From contig NZ_OY762999.1 in the NCBI RefSeq assembly GCF_963666665.1, forward strand, positions 3,940,001-4,004,000: a DNA stretch of 64,000 nucleotides, in the 5' to 3' direction. The DNA is from Maridesulfovibrio sp. Its GTDB lineage: Bacteria; Desulfobacterota; Desulfovibrionia; Desulfovibrionales; Desulfovibrionaceae. The position numbers and the translations under genes were made by a program. Under the pieces are notes generated by a model that saw only the letters and a list, made by a program, of their open reading frames with translations, did no database searches and was not told the origin of the DNA. Position 1 is the stretch's first letter; each line of letters starts with the position of its first letter. Of this stretch, positions 16,085 through 25,200 are shown in pieces.

Positions 16085-17422
16085 GTGGCAACAAAATATG
16101 ATAAGATAGTACGCGAATTTTATGAAGAACAGGCTGGCTTTACAGTTCTGCTCAGTGACGAGCCTTCATTTTATAAGCTGCTGCGCGGTACCCTGCATAA
16201 AATTTTAGCTATCCGCCGGGATTGCTTGGCTTATTATCAGGATCAGGCTCCGTGTTTATCCGAAATCAAGGATAAGATCAGTGCTAAACAGCCGGTACTT
16301 GTTTTTGTGGAAAGGTTGGTAAAGGGTAGGCCTACAGCTGACTTTATCTTGAACATCCGCAGGTTATTTCCTGAAATTAAAGTGGTAGTTCTCACTGATG
16401 AAACCAGTCAGGAAGAGCTCATCTTTCTCCATGAACTCGGGGCGAACAACATCATTACCAAACCCGTTTCCGTAGACAGTCTGGTCCAGAAGCTGGCCTT
16501 TACAATCAAGCCGCAGGGCAAGCTTGCGCAATTGGTTGAAGCCGGGAAGACTTTTTTACGTAACGGTGAGCTTGATAAAGTCCTGCTGGTCAGTGCCAAG
16601 ATCCTTGAGATCAAGCCTGATAGCCCCGCTGCCTTGATGCTGCAGGGTGATGCCCAGTCCGGCATGGGCCAGCGTGATGAGGCCTTGAAATCATATCTGC
16701 AAGCCCATGAGCAGTCCAAGGTGTTCATGGAGCCGATCAAGAAGCTGGCTGAGTTCTACAAGGGTAATGATAACGACCAGTATCTGCACTATTTGAAAAA
16801 GCTTGATTCCATCAGTCCGCTTAATACTGAGCGGAAGTGCGAGATTGGCCGCGTGCATCTGGAGCGCGAAGAGCTTGATGATGCTGAAACATATTTTGAT
16901 CAGGCTGTGCGTTGCGCTGTGAAAGAGGCTCACAATTATCTTTCACAGGTTATGAGCGGAATTGCGGAGTCCCTCTTTGATGTGGCCCCGGAAAAGGCTG
17001 AGAAATACTACGCCAAACTGCTGTCGGTTAAATCCGGCAACCTGAGCGTAGACGATCTGGAGACTTACAACAGGTTGGGCATTGCCTTACGGAAACAGGG
17101 TAAGTGGATGCAGGCAGTGGAAAACTATCAGGCTGCGCTCAGGGTTGCTCCCAACGAGCCGGGACTGTTTTATAATATCGGTCTGGCGTACAGTGATGGT
17201 AAAGAGTACGCCAAGTGTGCCAAGTATTTTAAGCGGGCGGTGCGTTCTGATGGGATGATCCATAAAAGTGCAGCGTCTGTGGCCCGCAATATTGTCGGAA
17301 TTTTTCTCAAGGTCGGTATGAATGATGAAGCCCGTGTAGTCCTTGGGGAAGCTCTTACTGAATTCCCGGATGATGATAAGTTGAAAGCTCTGCTTAAAAA
17401 GAGCGAATCGCCGCAGGGCTAG
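16085..17422 (+). CDS. Receiver-like and tetratricopeptide repeat protein
   Basis: About 445 residues from GTG 16085, chosen because GCGAGG lies seven bases upstream; ATGs at 16028 and 16046 in frame would add up to 19 residues and lack well-spaced ribosome sites. An N-terminal receiver-like domain (about 15-150) ends with VVVLTDETSQEELIFLHELGANNIITKP, a response-regulator C-terminal half. The phospho-Asp position reads VLVFVERLVKG, so Asp is absent and the domain is probably not phosphorylated. The remainder is TPR repeats, e.g. AVENYQAALRVAPNEPGLFY and CAKYFKRAVRSDG. It is likely a scaffold. The function is unknown. Confidence 0.75.
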   Translation: MATKYDKIVREFYEEQAGFTVLLSDEPSFYKLLRGTLHKILAIRRDCLAYYQDQAPCLSEIKDKISAKQPVLVFVERLVKGRPTADFILNIRRLFPEIKVVVLTDETSQEELIFLHELGANNIITKPVSVDSLVQKLAFTIKPQGKLAQLVEAGKTFLRNGELDKVLLVSAKILEIKPDSPAALMLQGDAQSGMGQRDEALKSYLQAHEQSKVFMEPIKKLAEFYKGNDNDQYLHYLKKLDSISPLNTERKCEIGRVHLEREELDDAETYFDQAVRCAVKEAHNYLSQVMSGIAESLFDVAPEKAEKYYAKLLSVKSGNLSVDDLETYNRLGIALRKQGKWMQAVENYQAALRVAPNEPGLFYNIGLAYSDGKEYAKCAKYFKRAVRSDGMIHKSAASVARNIVGIFLKVGMNDEARVVLGEALTEFPDDDKLKALLKKSESPQG

Positions 17423-17453
17423 TCATACTCTTCAGTTTTTATCAGGAAGTTTC

Positions 17454-17699
17454 ATGTATTTTTTAATTGCACTTGTTTTCGGCTTTCTCATCTTTATGAT
17501 TCTTTATGGTCGCTATATGAATGTTAGTGGAAATATAGGTCAACGAAGAATCCAAATCGATAATTTGCGTGATGAAGTGGAATTCAAGGTCGGCAAGTTA
17601 AAAAAAGGTACGCTTCAGATTAATCGCGAAATTGCTGATGCAACCAGAAGTCTTGATGATTTGAAGAGCAGTTTGAATGATGCGAGGAGCAAAAAATGA
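17454..17699 (+). CDS. Small membrane protein with cytoplasmic coiled coil
   Basis: 81 residues. One N-terminal membrane helix, FLIALVFGFLIFMILYG (3-19), is followed by a charged helical region with heptad-like spacing (IDNLRDEVEFKVGKLKKG and IADATRSLDDLKSSLND). GGAAG precedes the ATG. It overlaps the next gene by four bases (ATGA), a sign of coupled translation. No known family is recognised. Confidence 0.7.
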   Translation: MYFLIALVFGFLIFMILYGRYMNVSGNIGQRRIQIDNLRDEVEFKVGKLKKGTLQINREIADATRSLDDLKSSLNDARSKK

Positions 17700-17956
17700 T
17701 TCTAATGTTCGGTATTTGCGCAGCGATTATGCTCTCTGCACTGGTTATAAACAGGATGATTACCAGTTGGCATAGGGATACAATCAAGGCTTTCAAGGCT
17801 GAGGAGGCCAGTTTGCGCAGCCGTCACGCAAGGGCCATGGCGGAGCAGAAAAAAGCTTTAATGAAGTTGCGCAGGGTCAAGAATCAGATCACTACCTATG
17901 AGAGTATGGTCGTAGATGCTCAGATGAAAGGCGGCGAAAAAAATTTAAGAAGATAA
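17696..17956 (+). CDS. Second small membrane coiled-coil protein
   Basis: 86 residues. The start ATG overlaps the stop of the previous gene, and GAGGAG lies nine bases upstream. An N-terminal membrane helix, MFGICAAIMLSALVINRM, is followed by a strongly basic helical segment (FKAEEASLRSRHARAMAEQ, KKALMKLRRVKNQI). The layout mirrors the upstream protein, so the two may pair through their coiled coils. No known family is recognised. It is the last gene of the run that begins at rpsA. Confidence 0.7.
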   Translation: MILMFGICAAIMLSALVINRMITSWHRDTIKAFKAEEASLRSRHARAMAEQKKALMKLRRVKNQITTYESMVVDAQMKGGEKNLRR

Positions 17957-17975
17957 ATTTTAGAAGATAAAGTCT

Positions 17976-18016
17976 AAGCGCCCTATCTTTTTTCGGAAGG
18001 ATAGGGCGCTTTTGTT
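17976..18016. terminator. Bidirectional terminator
   Basis: Twelve-bp stem AAGCGCCCTATC (17976-17987) / GATAGGGCGCTT (18000-18011) with T-runs on both sides; it separates the operon from the convergent RTX gene. Confidence 0.88.
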
Positions 18017-18019
18017 TTT

Positions 18020-21000
18020 TTAAGTAAAGCTGATGTCGTCAGCTGTGACATCGTCCCCGCTGGCAATCTGGGCAATCATGGTTGCTCCGCCGGCTTGGTC
18101 TCCGTTGGAGTCATACCAAAGTTGGTTGTTGTCATCGAAGATAAAGTACGCACTGGTTGTGCCTATATTGGCACTATCCGTATATCCGTCATCGAAAGTG
18201 TAAAAGCTGGCAGAGCTGTCAAAGTCTGAACCGCTGAAGCAGAATTTATCACTGTTAGTGGCATCTGTATCATGGTTTTGAAAATTGTTGATAGTATCTC
18301 CGCCTTCGGAAAGGGAAGTATAGAGAATTTGGGTAGCTTTGCCGTCTACAAGGTTTATTGTGTCAGCTCCTCCGCCCCCTTGTATGGTGGAAGTGCCAGA
18401 TGAACTTGCGGTAATGGTGTCAGAGTAGTTGGATCCGATAACTCCCTCAATATTTTTAAAGGTGTCATTCCCCCCGCCTAATGTGACCGTGCAAAGGTTT
18501 CCTGATCCCTCAGCATTGTTGCTGAGATCAATATTTATGCCTGTTCCAAGTCCTGCAAAGCTGATGAAGTCTGTTCCGCCCCCGCCATCAATATTATCTG
18601 TTCCGTTGCCGCCTTCGAATGTTTCTGAAGCATCAGAGCCGGTAAAAGAATCATCGCATGAAGAACCGATGAAGTGTTCGATTCCTTTGAAAGTGTCAGT
18701 TTCTGAGTAGTCCGGGCGTTCGGCAGTACCACTGCCGCTACCGGTATCGGCTATGATTGTTACAGCCTTGCTTGTGTCACTATAATCAAGGGTGTCAATA
18801 CCGCTTCCACCGTCTATGGAGTCGTTGCCCAGTCCTGCAATAATGTGGTCATTGCCTCCACCACCAGTGAAAGAGTCGGCTCCGTCTCCACCAATCATGG
18901 TTTCGCTGTTGGAACTGCCGTTGAAGATGTCGTCATGGTCAGAGCCTTGGTAGATTTCAATATTGCTGAACTGGTCCGTTCCATCGGAATGGGTAACTGA
19001 ACCACCGGAGTCATTGATATTGAAGGTTACCCCGCTGGTTGAAGCTGAATACTCTATGCGGTCGTATCCTTCGCCGCCATCCAGAGTGTTATCTCCCTTT
19101 TCACCTGCAAGGCTGTCATTTCCGATTCCACCATAAAGAACATCACTTCCGTCTCCACCGGAGATGCTGTCATCCCCGGCTGCACCGTCAAGGGTGTTGG
19201 CTATTGATGATCCGGTTATAGTGTCGTTGCCGGATGTTCCCAACAGGTTTTCAATGCTGGAAAGTATAACTTTGTTTACAACACTATTGTCGCTGGTGCT
19301 TTTAACGAAAACATGGTTGCTGTTCATTTCAGCAACAATGTAATATTGGCTGGAAAGATCATCGAATTGGACCCAGTCAGAACCTCCGCCTCCGGTCACT
19401 GATTCATAGGTAGAGGGAGTTGCTAAATTAAAATTATCGTTCAATCCTACTTTAAAGTAGTTGTCGTTATCGTCTCCAGTAAGGGTGTCGTTATACTTGG
19501 AACCGATGATTCCTTCTATGTTGAGAAATACATCGGTACCTGCTCCTCCGCCGAAAGTCACTTCATTGGCACCGTCAAGAGCTACGGTTACACCTGAGCC
19601 TGCATCAGCAAAAGATATAAAGTCCTTGTCGCCGCCCTGACCGTCCAGATAGTTGATTCCGGTTCCTCCGCTCAAGGTGTCGTTGCCTGCTCCGGCGTAT
19701 ATGGTATCGTTGCCAGCTTCTCCGGAAAAAGTTTCATCATTGCTGCTGCCGTTGAAGGTGTCTGCTTGTGCGGAACCAATGAAGGATTCCACGCCGCTGA
19801 AAACGTCTTCACCGCCGGAATGGGTAACGGTGGTATTGCCTGTTTCCTGAACAGTAACTGTCACCGCGGTACTGGAATCAGCAAAGGAAATGGTGTCGGT
19901 TCCTTCTCCGCCTATGAACAGGTTGTTGCCATCACCACCATTGAAGATATCGTTTCCTTTGCCACCGATAAAGGTGTCTCCGTCGGCATCGCCTATGAAC
20001 TCATCGTTTCCGTCTGATCCGATGTAGGTCGCAAAGCCGGAAATAGAATCAGATCCGGTATCATCAGATAGGGTGTGGTTTGCAGTATTATCGCCGACAA
20101 TAATGTTTACACTATCGAACCCTAGGTAGGAGAGAGAGTCATTTCCTGAAGAAGTTCCATCAATCCCTCCGCGAAGTACGTTGTTTCCGGTTCCGCCTTG
20201 AATGAAATCGTCACCATCCCCACCAAAAATGGAATCATCACCAGCACCGCCTGATAACGAGTCATTATCAGCTTCGCCATAGAGTACGTCGGCTCCACTG
20301 CCGCCAGAGATGGAGTCTGCTCCGGTGCCCCCGTAAATTTGGTCGCTGCCTGCTCCGCCGGCCAGAATGTCGTCGCCGCCATTGCCGTATATCCTGTCGT
20401 CACCATCGTTGCCGTCAAAGGTGTCAGCTGCATCACTGCCGTTGAAGGTGTCGTGGGTTCCGCTACCAAGGATTTTTTCAATACTGGTGAATGTGTCTTC
20501 AGGATCAGACGCCCCGACCAACTTAGCCGTTCCTTTCCCGGAACCAGAGAGGGTAATGTCTATGCCGAAATCGCTTCCGGCGGTAATGTAGTCGTAGCTC
20601 AGGGAATCTATACCTTCCCCGCCGTCGATGATGTCTGCTCCTTCACCACCGGAAATGAAGTCATTGCCGGTCCCACCGTCGATACTGTCATCTCCTGCCC
20701 CACCGGAAATGGAGTCATTGCCTGCTTCGCCCAGCAAAGTGTTGGCTTCATCCGAGCCTGTAATTTTATCAGCTTGACTGGAACCTTGTACGTTTTCAAT
20801 GTTGGAAAGCTTAATCTTGCTCTTTACTGTTGAGCCGTCTTTGAGTTCGGCATAGGAGGACTCTGATTGTTTAAGCGTGATGTCTACGCTGTAGTCAATG
20901 GTTTCGAATTGAATCCAGTCACTGCCGTCACCGCCATTGATGGATTCCATGGTGCTGCCGTCATAATCAGAGTTGAGTAGAGGGTTAAATCTGTTGACGC

Positions 21001-22516
21001 CTTCATCACCTACGAGAGTATCTTCATGATTGGTCCCGATCACACCTTCAATATTGACCAGCACATCGTGTCCGGTATCGGTGGTAACTGTTACTTCACC
21101 TGCGTCATTTTTGTTGCTGAGGTCTACGGTAACACCGTGTTCCTGCTCGGCAAAAGACGCGAAATCTGTTTCATGGGATTCGCCTGAACCTCCATCAAGG
21201 TAGTTGTTTCCGGTCCCGCCGTTGAGCATGTCTTCGCCCGCGCCGCCGTACAAGGAGTCATTTCCGGCACCGCCGAAAAGTTCATCATCCCCGGCTTCCC
21301 CGTAAAGGGTGTCGTTGCCGCCAAGTCCCTTAATTGTATCATCGGAGCTGCTGCCGGTAATAGTATCGGCTTCGTTTGTGCCTTCTATGAGGCCGCTGCC
21401 GTGAATGTCGTGTTCAGTGTCTTCTGACTCCCCGCCGGTATCGTCGTTTTCGGTATCTCCGGTGTCATCATTGTCTGTGTTTGCATCTTCAGCTTCGTTT
21501 TCATTTTGCTGGTTGGTATTGTTACCTTCTTCAGTTTCACCGCCGTCGGTGTCTCCAGAGCTGCCGTCCTCACCTTCTTGCTGTTGTTCTTCCTGTTGGC
21601 TTTCGTTTCCTTCCCGTTCTTCAACTTCTGGTTTCTCAAATGGTTCAGGAGGCTGGTCAATTTTATCTGGGTTAAATTTTTGTTGACCGACAAGAGCATC
21701 ATCGCCCGGGTCCAGTACACCTTGTCCTGGATGCAGTACTCCCCCGTCACTAACTGGTGCTCCGGGATCTCCTCCGCCCGGATCTACATCGCCGGGAAGT
21801 TCTTCTTGGGGACCGTCCTGCTGCTCTCCTTGCTGCTCATCATTTTGCTGTTCGTCATTCTGCTCATCAATTTGATCATCCTGCTGGTCGTCATCCTGCT
21901 GTTCGCGGATTTCCTGTTCCTGCCTGATGTTCTCGGAAGCGATTTTACGGAAGTTATCCCGTTCCTGCGTGGAGAGTGAGCGCACGGGGCTGAGTATGCC
22001 GGATTTGCCGACGTCGACCATCTGGCCGGAAAAAAGCTGGCGTATTGCACCGGTTGCCTTACTCTGCAGGAGCATGGCTTTACCGGCATGAATTTCTTCA
22101 ACACCGTGTTTTTCGCCATCGCTGCTTACTTCACTGAGAATAATTGTTCCGCGGATACCGATGGTCGCCAGCGGTGAACCGAGCTTGAAACGGTCCGGGT
22201 TTTGTTCGGCAATTTTACCTGTAACTGTACGGAAGGTTCCTTGGGCAATATCACCCAGAAAACTGGATTCTCCGCCGTCGGGATCATAAACGTAGTCATC
22301 AAGTGCAATGCGGGAGTTGGCGCCTTGTGAAATCAGGGTGTCATCAGCAAAACGTACCTCAACATTACCGTTTCCTCCGGTGACCAGTTCTTCGCCCTGA
22401 TAAATAGGACTTCCCGGTTCAAGGATACGTGTCCCGGAAGAGGTTTGAGCGTAGGCGTCACCGGAAACCCCGGTAACTACTCCGATTTCATGAGGATGGT
22501 TTTGTTCAACAGGCAT
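18020..22516 (-). CDS. Giant FecR-domain RTX protein, probable type I secretion substrate
   Basis: 1498 residues, highly acidic. Residues 1-190 form a FecR-like domain (VEVRFADDTLISQGANSR, FRTVTGKIAEQNPDRFKLGS, ATIGIRGT). Residues 200-390 are a disordered Gln/Asp/Glu linker. From 390 to about 1420, nine clusters of calcium-binding nonapeptides (GGxGxDxLx, e.g. LFGGAGNDSLYGGAGEDML) alternate with beta modules carrying IExxxGSxxxD. The end (MIAQIASGDDVTADDISFT) resembles the C-terminal targeting signal of type I secreted RTX adhesins. There is no Sec signal peptide, as expected. No type I secretion genes are nearby. It is probably a surface adhesin or biofilm protein; the ribosome site is weak. 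Confidence 0.88.
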   Translation of the reverse strand: MPVEQNHPHEIGVVTGVSGDAYAQTSSGTRILEPGSPIYQGEELVTGGNGNVEVRFADDTLISQGANSRIALDDYVYDPDGGESSFLGDIAQGTFRTVTGKIAEQNPDRFKLGSPLATIGIRGTIILSEVSSDGEKHGVEEIHAGKAMLLQSKATGAIRQLFSGQMVDVGKSGILSPVRSLSTQERDNFRKIASENIRQEQEIREQQDDDQQDDQIDEQNDEQQNDEQQGEQQDGPQEELPGDVDPGGGDPGAPVSDGGVLHPGQGVLDPGDDALVGQQKFNPDKIDQPPEPFEKPEVEEREGNESQQEEQQQEGEDGSSGDTDGGETEEGNNTNQQNENEAEDANTDNDDTGDTENDDTGGESEDTEHDIHGSGLIEGTNEADTITGSSSDDTIKGLGGNDTLYGEAGDDELFGGAGNDSLYGGAGEDMLNGGTGNNYLDGGSGESHETDFASFAEQEHGVTVDLSNKNDAGEVTVTTDTGHDVLVNIEGVIGTNHEDTLVGDEGVNRFNPLLNSDYDGSTMESINGGDGSDWIQFETIDYSVDITLKQSESSYAELKDGSTVKSKIKLSNIENVQGSSQADKITGSDEANTLLGEAGNDSISGGAGDDSIDGGTGNDFISGGEGADIIDGGEGIDSLSYDYITAGSDFGIDITLSGSGKGTAKLVGASDPEDTFTSIEKILGSGTHDTFNGSDAADTFDGNDGDDRIYGNGGDDILAGGAGSDQIYGGTGADSISGGSGADVLYGEADNDSLSGGAGDDSIFGGDGDDFIQGGTGNNVLRGGIDGTSSGNDSLSYLGFDSVNIIVGDNTANHTLSDDTGSDSISGFATYIGSDGNDEFIGDADGDTFIGGKGNDIFNGGDGNNLFIGGEGTDTISFADSSTAVTVTVQETGNTTVTHSGGEDVFSGVESFIGSAQADTFNGSSNDETFSGEAGNDTIYAGAGNDTLSGGTGINYLDGQGGDKDFISFADAGSGVTVALDGANEVTFGGGAGTDVFLNIEGIIGSKYNDTLTGDDNDNYFKVGLNDNFNLATPSTYESVTGGGGSDWVQFDDLSSQYYIVAEMNSNHVFVKSTSDNSVVNKVILSSIENLLGTSGNDTITGSSIANTLDGAAGDDSISGGDGSDVLYGGIGNDSLAGEKGDNTLDGGEGYDRIEYSASTSGVTFNINDSGGSVTHSDGTDQFSNIEIYQGSDHDDIFNGSSNSETMIGGDGADSFTGGGGNDHIIAGLGNDSIDGGSGIDTLDYSDTSKAVTIIADTGSGSGTAERPDYSETDTFKGIEHFIGSSCDDSFTGSDASETFEGGNGTDNIDGGGGTDFISFAGLGTGINIDLSNNAEGSGNLCTVTLGGGNDTFKNIEGVIGSNYSDTITASSSGTSTIQGGGGADTINLVDGKATQILYTSLSEGGDTINNFQNHDTDATNSDKFCFSGSDFDSSASFYTFDDGYTDSANIGTTSAYFIFDDNNQLWYDSNGDQAGGATMIAQIASGDDVTADDISFT

Positions 22517-22766
22517 TGTGTTCTTTGTTTTTTATGTCTTGTTTATGAAAATTAATTTGTCTTAGATAATAATGAAGCAAGAATTTATATTTTTAAAATA
22601 AAAATGCAACGCGAGCAAGTGATATCGGGCTTAATTGCTGAATGTTGATGCCTGTCAGCGGTAAGTGCTTCTACGTTAAATTTAGAAGTTGTATTCTGTC
22701 TGTCATATAGTGTACACTTAACTTTGCAGAACTAATATATATTCCTCGTACAGTACGGAGAAATGC

Positions 22767-24419
22767 ATGGGTGTTTTTGAAAAAAGCAAGGGGATAGGAC
22801 GTAGAAGTCCTGTTTGGTTGAGGGTTGCCGTACCTACGGTTGCTTCTTTGCTGCTTTTTATCATTGTTATCTTTGCTATCCATATGCCTGCGGTTCGGGA
22901 CGCTCTACTCTTCCAGCGTAAAGAATCCTTAAAACATATGACTCAGGTTGCCATTGGTGTTCTTGACCATTTGCGCGATCAGGAACTCAAAGGCATTATT
23001 TCTACCGAGGAAGCACGGAGGAAGGGTGCTGAAATAATCGGGATGATGCGTTTTGGACCTGATAACAAGGATTACTTCTGGATTAATGATTTTAATGCCA
23101 AAATGATTATGCATCCATATATGCCGGAGCTGGATGGCCGGGATATGTCTAAGTTTGCTGACTTTAAGGGTAAGCTGCTCATTGTTGAGATGATCAATGC
23201 TACAGCGAAAGATGGTTCCGCATTTGTGGATTATCACTGGCAATGGCAGGATCAACCCAATAAAATAGTTCCTAAAATTTCCTATGTGCAGAGGTTCTAT
23301 CCTTGGAAGTGGATAGTGGGAACCGGGCTGTATCTTGATGACCTTGAGTCCGAGGCTGCCGCACGGAATCGTGAATTGATCATGATGACCATTGGCATTC
23401 TGGGGCTGATTTCCCTGCTCTCATTTTACACTATCGTCCAAAGCAGAAAAGCCGGGAAGGATATTCAGGAAAGTGAGGCCCTTTTCAAAGGTATCTTTAA
23501 TCACAGTCAGCAGTTTATGGGAGTGCTTAGTCCTGAAGGCGTCCTGCTGCTTGCCAATCAAGCCTCATTGGATTTCATTGGCAGTGAAAATGATAAGGTC
23601 ATCGGACATTATCTTTGGGAAACCCCGTGGTGGGAGGATTCTCTGGCTGCACAGCGTGAACTGAAGGAATTGATTCAGGTTGCTTCATTTGGCGGTGTGG
23701 GCAAGGGGATATTTAGACATGAAGGACAAGGTGGGCAGGTCATTTATGTTGATTTTTCCGCAAATCCGGTAGTCGATGACAGCGGTAAAGTCCTTTTTCT
23801 CATCGTCGAAGGTCACAATGTCACAGAACTTAAGGAAGCGCAGGAACAGATTGCTCTGAGTGAAGCCATGTTCAGGGGCGTGTTCAGCCAGTCTCTCCAG
23901 TTCATGGGGGTAGTTGATCTGGATGGTAATCTCAGAGAAGTGAACAGAGCAGCTCTTGATATCAGAGATATCGCTGCTGAGGATGTTCTGGATCGTCCTT
24001 TTTGGGAAGGAGCTTGGTGGCAGGATCCGCCGTCACTGCGGGAGAATTTAAAAGAAGACATCAAGAATGCCGCCAACGGGCATATTGTCCGCAGGGAAGT
24101 GAAGACAAATCTTCCTGACGGAAGTTCCCGGTATGTTGATTTTTCCTTGAAGCCGGCCTTTGATATTGATGGAAAAATGCTTTTTCTGCTTGCTGAGGGC
24201 AAGGATATTTCTGAATTACGTTCGGTTCAGGATCAGTTGAGCTCATTAAATCGTGATCTTGAACAGAAGGTTGAGGAACGGACTGCCGAGCTGCGCAGCT
24301 CCGTGGAACGTCTTGAGAATGCCCAGAACCAGCTCATTCAGTCTGAAAAAATGGCAGCTCTCGGTGACCTTGTGGCCGGAGTTGCCCATGAGATCAACAC
24401 TCCGGTGGGATTAGTGTGA
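22767..24419 (+). CDS. Cache/PAS sensor histidine kinase, N-terminal part (frameshifted)
   Basis: 550 residues from ATG 22767 (GGAG upstream). It has a membrane helix (about 19-40), a periplasmic single-Cache domain (NKDYFWINDFNAKMIMHPYM, YPWKWIVGTGLYLDD), a second helix (about 208-225), two PAS domains that share FNHSQQFMGVL/FSQSLQFMGVV, a coiled coil, then the HisKA box VAGVAHEINTPVG. It stops at TGA 24417-24419 within the dimerisation helix. The following frame starts with GTG at 24416 and supplies the rest of a normal kinase. One missing base near 24414 explains the break: inserting one restores the family sequence TPVGLGVTSISF. Confidence 0.88.
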   Translation: MGVFEKSKGIGRRSPVWLRVAVPTVASLLLFIIVIFAIHMPAVRDALLFQRKESLKHMTQVAIGVLDHLRDQELKGIISTEEARRKGAEIIGMMRFGPDNKDYFWINDFNAKMIMHPYMPELDGRDMSKFADFKGKLLIVEMINATAKDGSAFVDYHWQWQDQPNKIVPKISYVQRFYPWKWIVGTGLYLDDLESEAAARNRELIMMTIGILGLISLLSFYTIVQSRKAGKDIQESEALFKGIFNHSQQFMGVLSPEGVLLLANQASLDFIGSENDKVIGHYLWETPWWEDSLAAQRELKELIQVASFGGVGKGIFRHEGQGGQVIYVDFSANPVVDDSGKVLFLIVEGHNVTELKEAQEQIALSEAMFRGVFSQSLQFMGVVDLDGNLREVNRAALDIRDIAAEDVLDRPFWEGAWWQDPPSLRENLKEDIKNAANGHIVRREVKTNLPDGSSRYVDFSLKPAFDIDGKMLFLLAEGKDISELRSVQDQLSSLNRDLEQKVEERTAELRSSVERLENAQNQLIQSEKMAALGDLVAGVAHEINTPVGLV

Positions 24420-25087
24420 CCAGCATCAGTTTTATGGAAGAGAAGCTGAATGAGATCTCAAAGAAGCTTGATTCAGGGCAATTGCGTAAGTCTGACTTTG
24501 ATAAGTTTATATCCGTAGCGCGGGAGGCCACTAAGTCCAGCATGCTTAATCTGCATCGGGCTGCAGAACTGATCGGTACTTTTAAGCAGGTGGCCGCGGA
24601 TCAGGCTTCAGGTCAGAAAAGGACCATTAATTTCCGTGAATACATAGACGAAATCCTGCTCAGCCTGCGTTCCAAGTACAAGCGAACCCAGCATAAGATC
24701 AATATCAATTGTGCTGACGATCTGGTTTTGAATACTTATCCCGGTGTTTTTATGCAGATATTTTCGAATCTTATTATAAATACCCTGATCCATGGATTTG
24801 AGGGTGTTGAGGCTGGGAATATTGATATCGGAGTAGAGGTTGCCGATGAAGGTATTGTTATCCGCTACACTGACGACGGTAAGGGAATGAGCGAAGCCAA
24901 TGTGCATAAGATTTTCGAACCTTTTTTCACCACCAAGCGCGGTGCAGGCGGAACTGGGTTGGGAATGAGCATCGTTTATAATCTGGTTAACACAAGGCTT
25001 GGCGGAACTATTAACTGTTCCAGTGTTGAAGGTCAGGGTACTGCTTTTACTATTGTCCTGCCCAAGGATACTATTGTTGAGGAATGA
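24416..25087 (+). CDS. Histidine kinase, C-terminal part (HATPase) in shifted frame
   Basis: 223 residues from GTG 24416, overlapping the previous stop by four bases. It begins with the second half of the dimerisation domain (TSISFMEEKLNEISKKL) and continues with the ATPase: N-box IFSNLIINTLIHGFE, G1 TDDGKGM, F-box FEPFFTTKRG, G2 GGTGLGMSIVYNLV. No ribosome site of its own is evident. It is either the tail of a kinase inactivated by a one-base deletion, a sequencing error, or a translationally coupled second subunit. It is followed by a strong terminator. Confidence 0.85.
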   Translation: MTSISFMEEKLNEISKKLDSGQLRKSDFDKFISVAREATKSSMLNLHRAAELIGTFKQVAADQASGQKRTINFREYIDEILLSLRSKYKRTQHKININCADDLVLNTYPGVFMQIFSNLIINTLIHGFEGVEAGNIDIGVEVADEGIVIRYTDDGKGMSEANVHKIFEPFFTTKRGAGGTGLGMSIVYNLVNTRLGGTINCSSVEGQGTAFTIVLPKDTIVEE

Positions 25088-25140
25088 TTTTATTGATTTA
25101 CGATCTCTTGACTGAATGGTATTAAATCATATCTTTCATA

Positions 25141-25169
25141 TACCGCATCGATTCCGATGCGGTATTTTT
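25141..25169 (+). terminator. Rho-independent terminator after split kinase
   Basis: Ten-bp perfect stem TACCGCATCG (25141-25150) / CGATGCGGTA (25155-25164), then TTTTTC. Confidence 0.9.
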
Positions 25170-25200
25170 CTATCAAGATAAAAAAACAGGAGATTTTAAT

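Noticed and set aside
18020..22516. Regular short DNA repeats resembling a CRISPR array or tandem-repeat element
   Set aside because: The periodicity is that of RTX nonapeptide codons in an open frame; repeats are degenerate and have no spacers.
24400..24420. Programmed -1 frameshift in the split kinase
   Set aside because: No X-XXY-YYZ slippery heptamer or downstream structure was seen at the frame junction; a missing base explains the data better.
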